A stretch of DNA of 64,000 nt from Advenella kashmirensis W13003 (GTDB lineage: Bacteria; Pseudomonadota; Gammaproteobacteria; Burkholderiales; Burkholderiaceae_B), in contig NZ_KI650981.1 of the NCBI RefSeq assembly GCF_000506985.1, positions 419,122-483,121 on the forward strand, read 5' to 3'. Both the position numbers and the translations under genes were made by a program. Each line of letters begins with the position of its first letter. Positions within the stretch are counted from its first letter, which is position 1. The notes under the pieces are model-generated. The model made no database searches. It saw only the letters and a program-made list of their open reading frames with translations, and was not told the DNA's origin. This document shows, in pieces, positions 62,410-64,000 of the stretch.

Positions 62410-64000
62410 ATGAAGATAAACGTCGCGCGCATGATTTTATCGACGCTGTTCGTCGGCCTGGCGACAACGGCACAGGCTGCTGGCACATTGGTTTATTGCT
62501 CTGAAGGCAGTCCCTCCGGTTTTGACACTCCACAATACACCTCTGGCACGACTTTTGATGCCTCTGCCCGAACCGTTTACAACGGGCTGGTCGGGTTCAA
62601 GCGCGGCAGTACCGAGGTTATTCCTGAGCTGGCGCAAAAGTGGGACATTTCCGAAGATGGTCTGGAATACACCTTCCATCTGCGTCACGGTGTCAAGTTC
62701 CATACGACGCGGTTTTTTACACCGACGCGTGAATTCAAGGCAGACGACGTCGTCTACACCTTCCAGCGAATGATGGATAAAAACCATCCGTTTCGTAAAG
62801 CCTATCCTGCCGAATTCCCATACTTTACCGACATGGGCATGGACAAGAATCTGAAGTCTGTCGAAAAAGTGGACGATTACACGGTGAAGTTCACGCTCAA
62901 CGAAGTGGACGCGCCATTCCTGCAAAATATGGCCATGTCGTTTGCCGTGATTTTCTCGCAGGAGTATATGGAGAAATTGCTGAAAGACGGCAAGCCGCAA
63001 CAGCTGAACCAGCAACCCCTGGGCACCGGGCCGTTTGTCTTCGAACGCTACCAGAAAGATGCGCAGATTCGCTATAAGGCCAACCGGGACTATTGGGACA
63101 AGGAAGACGGCCCGAAAGTGGATAACCTGATTTTTGCCATTACCAAGGACCCATCGGTTCGTGCGCAGAAACTGAAGGCCGGTGAATGCCATGTGATGTC
63201 TTTTCCCTTGCCGGCCGACGTCAAGCGTCTCAGGCAGGATTCGAATCTGAAAGTGTTGTCCAACCCGGGCTTTAACGTGGGCTCTATTTATTACAACACC
63301 GAAAAAGAACTGTTGAAAAAGCCGGAGGTACGTGTGGCGCTTGATCTGGCCATGAATAAGCCGGCAATCATCAAAGCCGTCTATGGCGAGCAGGGTGTGC
63401 TGGCACATGGTCCCATGCCCACGACTCAGTGGTCATATGACGATACTCTCAAAAGCCGTCCACAAGATATCGAAAAAGCCAGGACGCTACTGAAAGAAGC
63501 GGGCTACCCCAACGGGTTTGAAGTGACATTATGGTCATTGCCCGTGGCGCGTCCATACAATCCCAATGGTCGCCTGATGGCCGAGATGGTTCAGGCCGAT
63601 TGGGCGAAAATCGGCGTCAAGGCCAATATTCTCACCTACGAGTGGGGTGAATATCTGAAGCGCGTACAAAAAGGCGAGCATGACATCGTCATGATGGGCT
63701 GGACCGGTGACAACGGCGATCCGGACAACTGGCTGGGCAATTTGCTGTCATGCGCAGCGGTCGGCGGCAGCAACAATTCGCGCTTCTGCTACAAACCGTT
63801 TGATGACCTGATCATCAAGGCCAAGCGGGTAAGCGATCCCAAAGAACGCACGCAACTGTATAAAGAAGCGCAGAAAATCTTCCACGAGCAAATGCCGATG
63901 TCGCCTATCGGGACGTCCATTGTGAATGTCCCCATGAGCAAGAGAGTCGAGGGCTTCAAGATCAGCCCATTCGGCATGTTTCAGTTCAATGGCGTCAGCC
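62410..64000 (+). CDS. ABC transporter substrate-binding protein, DppA type, copy 2 (3' end cut by window)
   Basis: 530 codons are visible without a stop; by comparison with copy 1 only two or three codons are missing. Signal peptide MKINVARMILSTLFVGLATT then AQAAG. The fold motifs parallel copy 1 throughout (LGTGPFVFERY, MGWTGDNGDPDNWLGN). Differences cluster near the ligand-lining start (PSGFDTPQYTSGTTF against PAGFDSAQYTAVTDF), which may mean a different substrate preference. The start follows AGAAGGAATTGGTA. Confidence 0.92.
   Translation, partial: MKINVARMILSTLFVGLATTAQAAGTLVYCSEGSPSGFDTPQYTSGTTFDASARTVYNGLVGFKRGSTEVIPELAQKWDISEDGLEYTFHLRHGVKFHTTRFFTPTREFKADDVVYTFQRMMDKNHPFRKAYPAEFPYFTDMGMDKNLKSVEKVDDYTVKFTLNEVDAPFLQNMAMSFAVIFSQEYMEKLLKDGKPQQLNQQPLGTGPFVFERYQKDAQIRYKANRDYWDKEDGPKVDNLIFAITKDPSVRAQKLKAGECHVMSFPLPADVKRLRQDSNLKVLSNPGFNVGSIYYNTEKELLKKPEVRVALDLAMNKPAIIKAVYGEQGVLAHGPMPTTQWSYDDTLKSRPQDIEKARTLLKEAGYPNGFEVTLWSLPVARPYNPNGRLMAEMVQADWAKIGVKANILTYEWGEYLKRVQKGEHDIVMMGWTGDNGDPDNWLGNLLSCAAVGGSNNSRFCYKPFDDLIIKAKRVSDPKERTQLYKEAQKIFHEQMPMSPIGTSIVNVPMSKRVEGFKISPFGMFQFNGVS

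Noticed and set aside
62437-63408. 323-codon ORF opposite the second ABC receptor gene
   Set aside because: A similar shadow ORF lies opposite copy 1, so it arises from the receptor codons.

Overview
This 64 kb window looks like chromosomal DNA of a betaproteobacterium of the family Alcaligenaceae, close to Bordetella, Achromobacter or Advenella. The signs are a Bug-type (tripartite tricarboxylate) receptor, a RisA/RisS-like two-component pair, a double-length UvrA, AmgK/MurU cell-wall recycling genes beside lptD, and protein similarity throughout; the genus is inference. No rRNA, tRNA, transposase, integrase or CRISPR array was found.

Layout. 0-8.9 kb: end of a Bug receptor, aconitase (acnA), a small stress-type group (SDR oxidoreductase, DUF3008 and DUF1328 proteins), an alpha/beta hydrolase, a MaoC hydratase, and glutaryl-CoA dehydrogenase divergent from a LysR regulator. 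9.0-15.6 kb: a chaperone-usher fimbrial operon (pilin, chaperone, usher, adhesin) with a run of 20 T and several palindromes upstream. It is bracketed by three copies of a roughly 230-bp element that encodes a tiny hydrophobic peptide on one strand and an apparent antisense RNA on the other. 15.6-21.4 kb: purU, an LhgO-like oxidase, a flavin reductase, pdxH, a ChaC-type cyclotransferase, tcdA and a DUF2239 gene. 21.4-28.5 kb: a tandem-fused UvrA under a textbook LexA box, and a PdxA-family dehydrogenase. 28.5-35.3 kb: a 42-residue basic protein, a glycosyltransferase, an acidic unknown, ettA, an OsmB-like lipoprotein and minCDE. 35.3-41.5 kb: glnS, a CydA/CydB-like pair whose CydA-like member has lost the haem ligands, and the RisA/RisS-like pair. 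41.6-49.2 kb: an anchored coiled-coil protein, murU-amgK, then lptD-surA-rsmA. 49.2-57.6 kb: glycerate kinase with pyruvate kinase, gloA, and the run glyQ-glyS-gmhB-plsC-ygjP-like. 57.7-64 kb: a crotonase, class I fumarase and two tandem dipeptide-type ABC binding proteins, the second cut by the window end.

The most striking signal is the three-copy element at 9031-9268, 14999-15230 and 15343-15572. Each copy has a good ribosome site and a 22- or 25-codon membrane-peptide ORF ending in PAY. On the opposite strand each has a TTGACA-N17-TAAATT promoter just downstream and a UUCG-loop hairpin followed by TTTT just upstream. The antisense RNA of about 150 nt would cover the whole ORF and its ribosome site. 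This is the architecture of the enterobacterial Ibs/Sib type I toxin-antitoxin family, and the peptides resemble Ibs. Base changes in the two upstream hairpins keep pairing only in the RNA strand where each hairpin should act. Next in interest are the T20 tract at the fimbrial operon (possible phase variation), the haem-ligand-less CydA-like protein, and a shared covarying stem-loop in the leaders of both ABC binding-protein genes.
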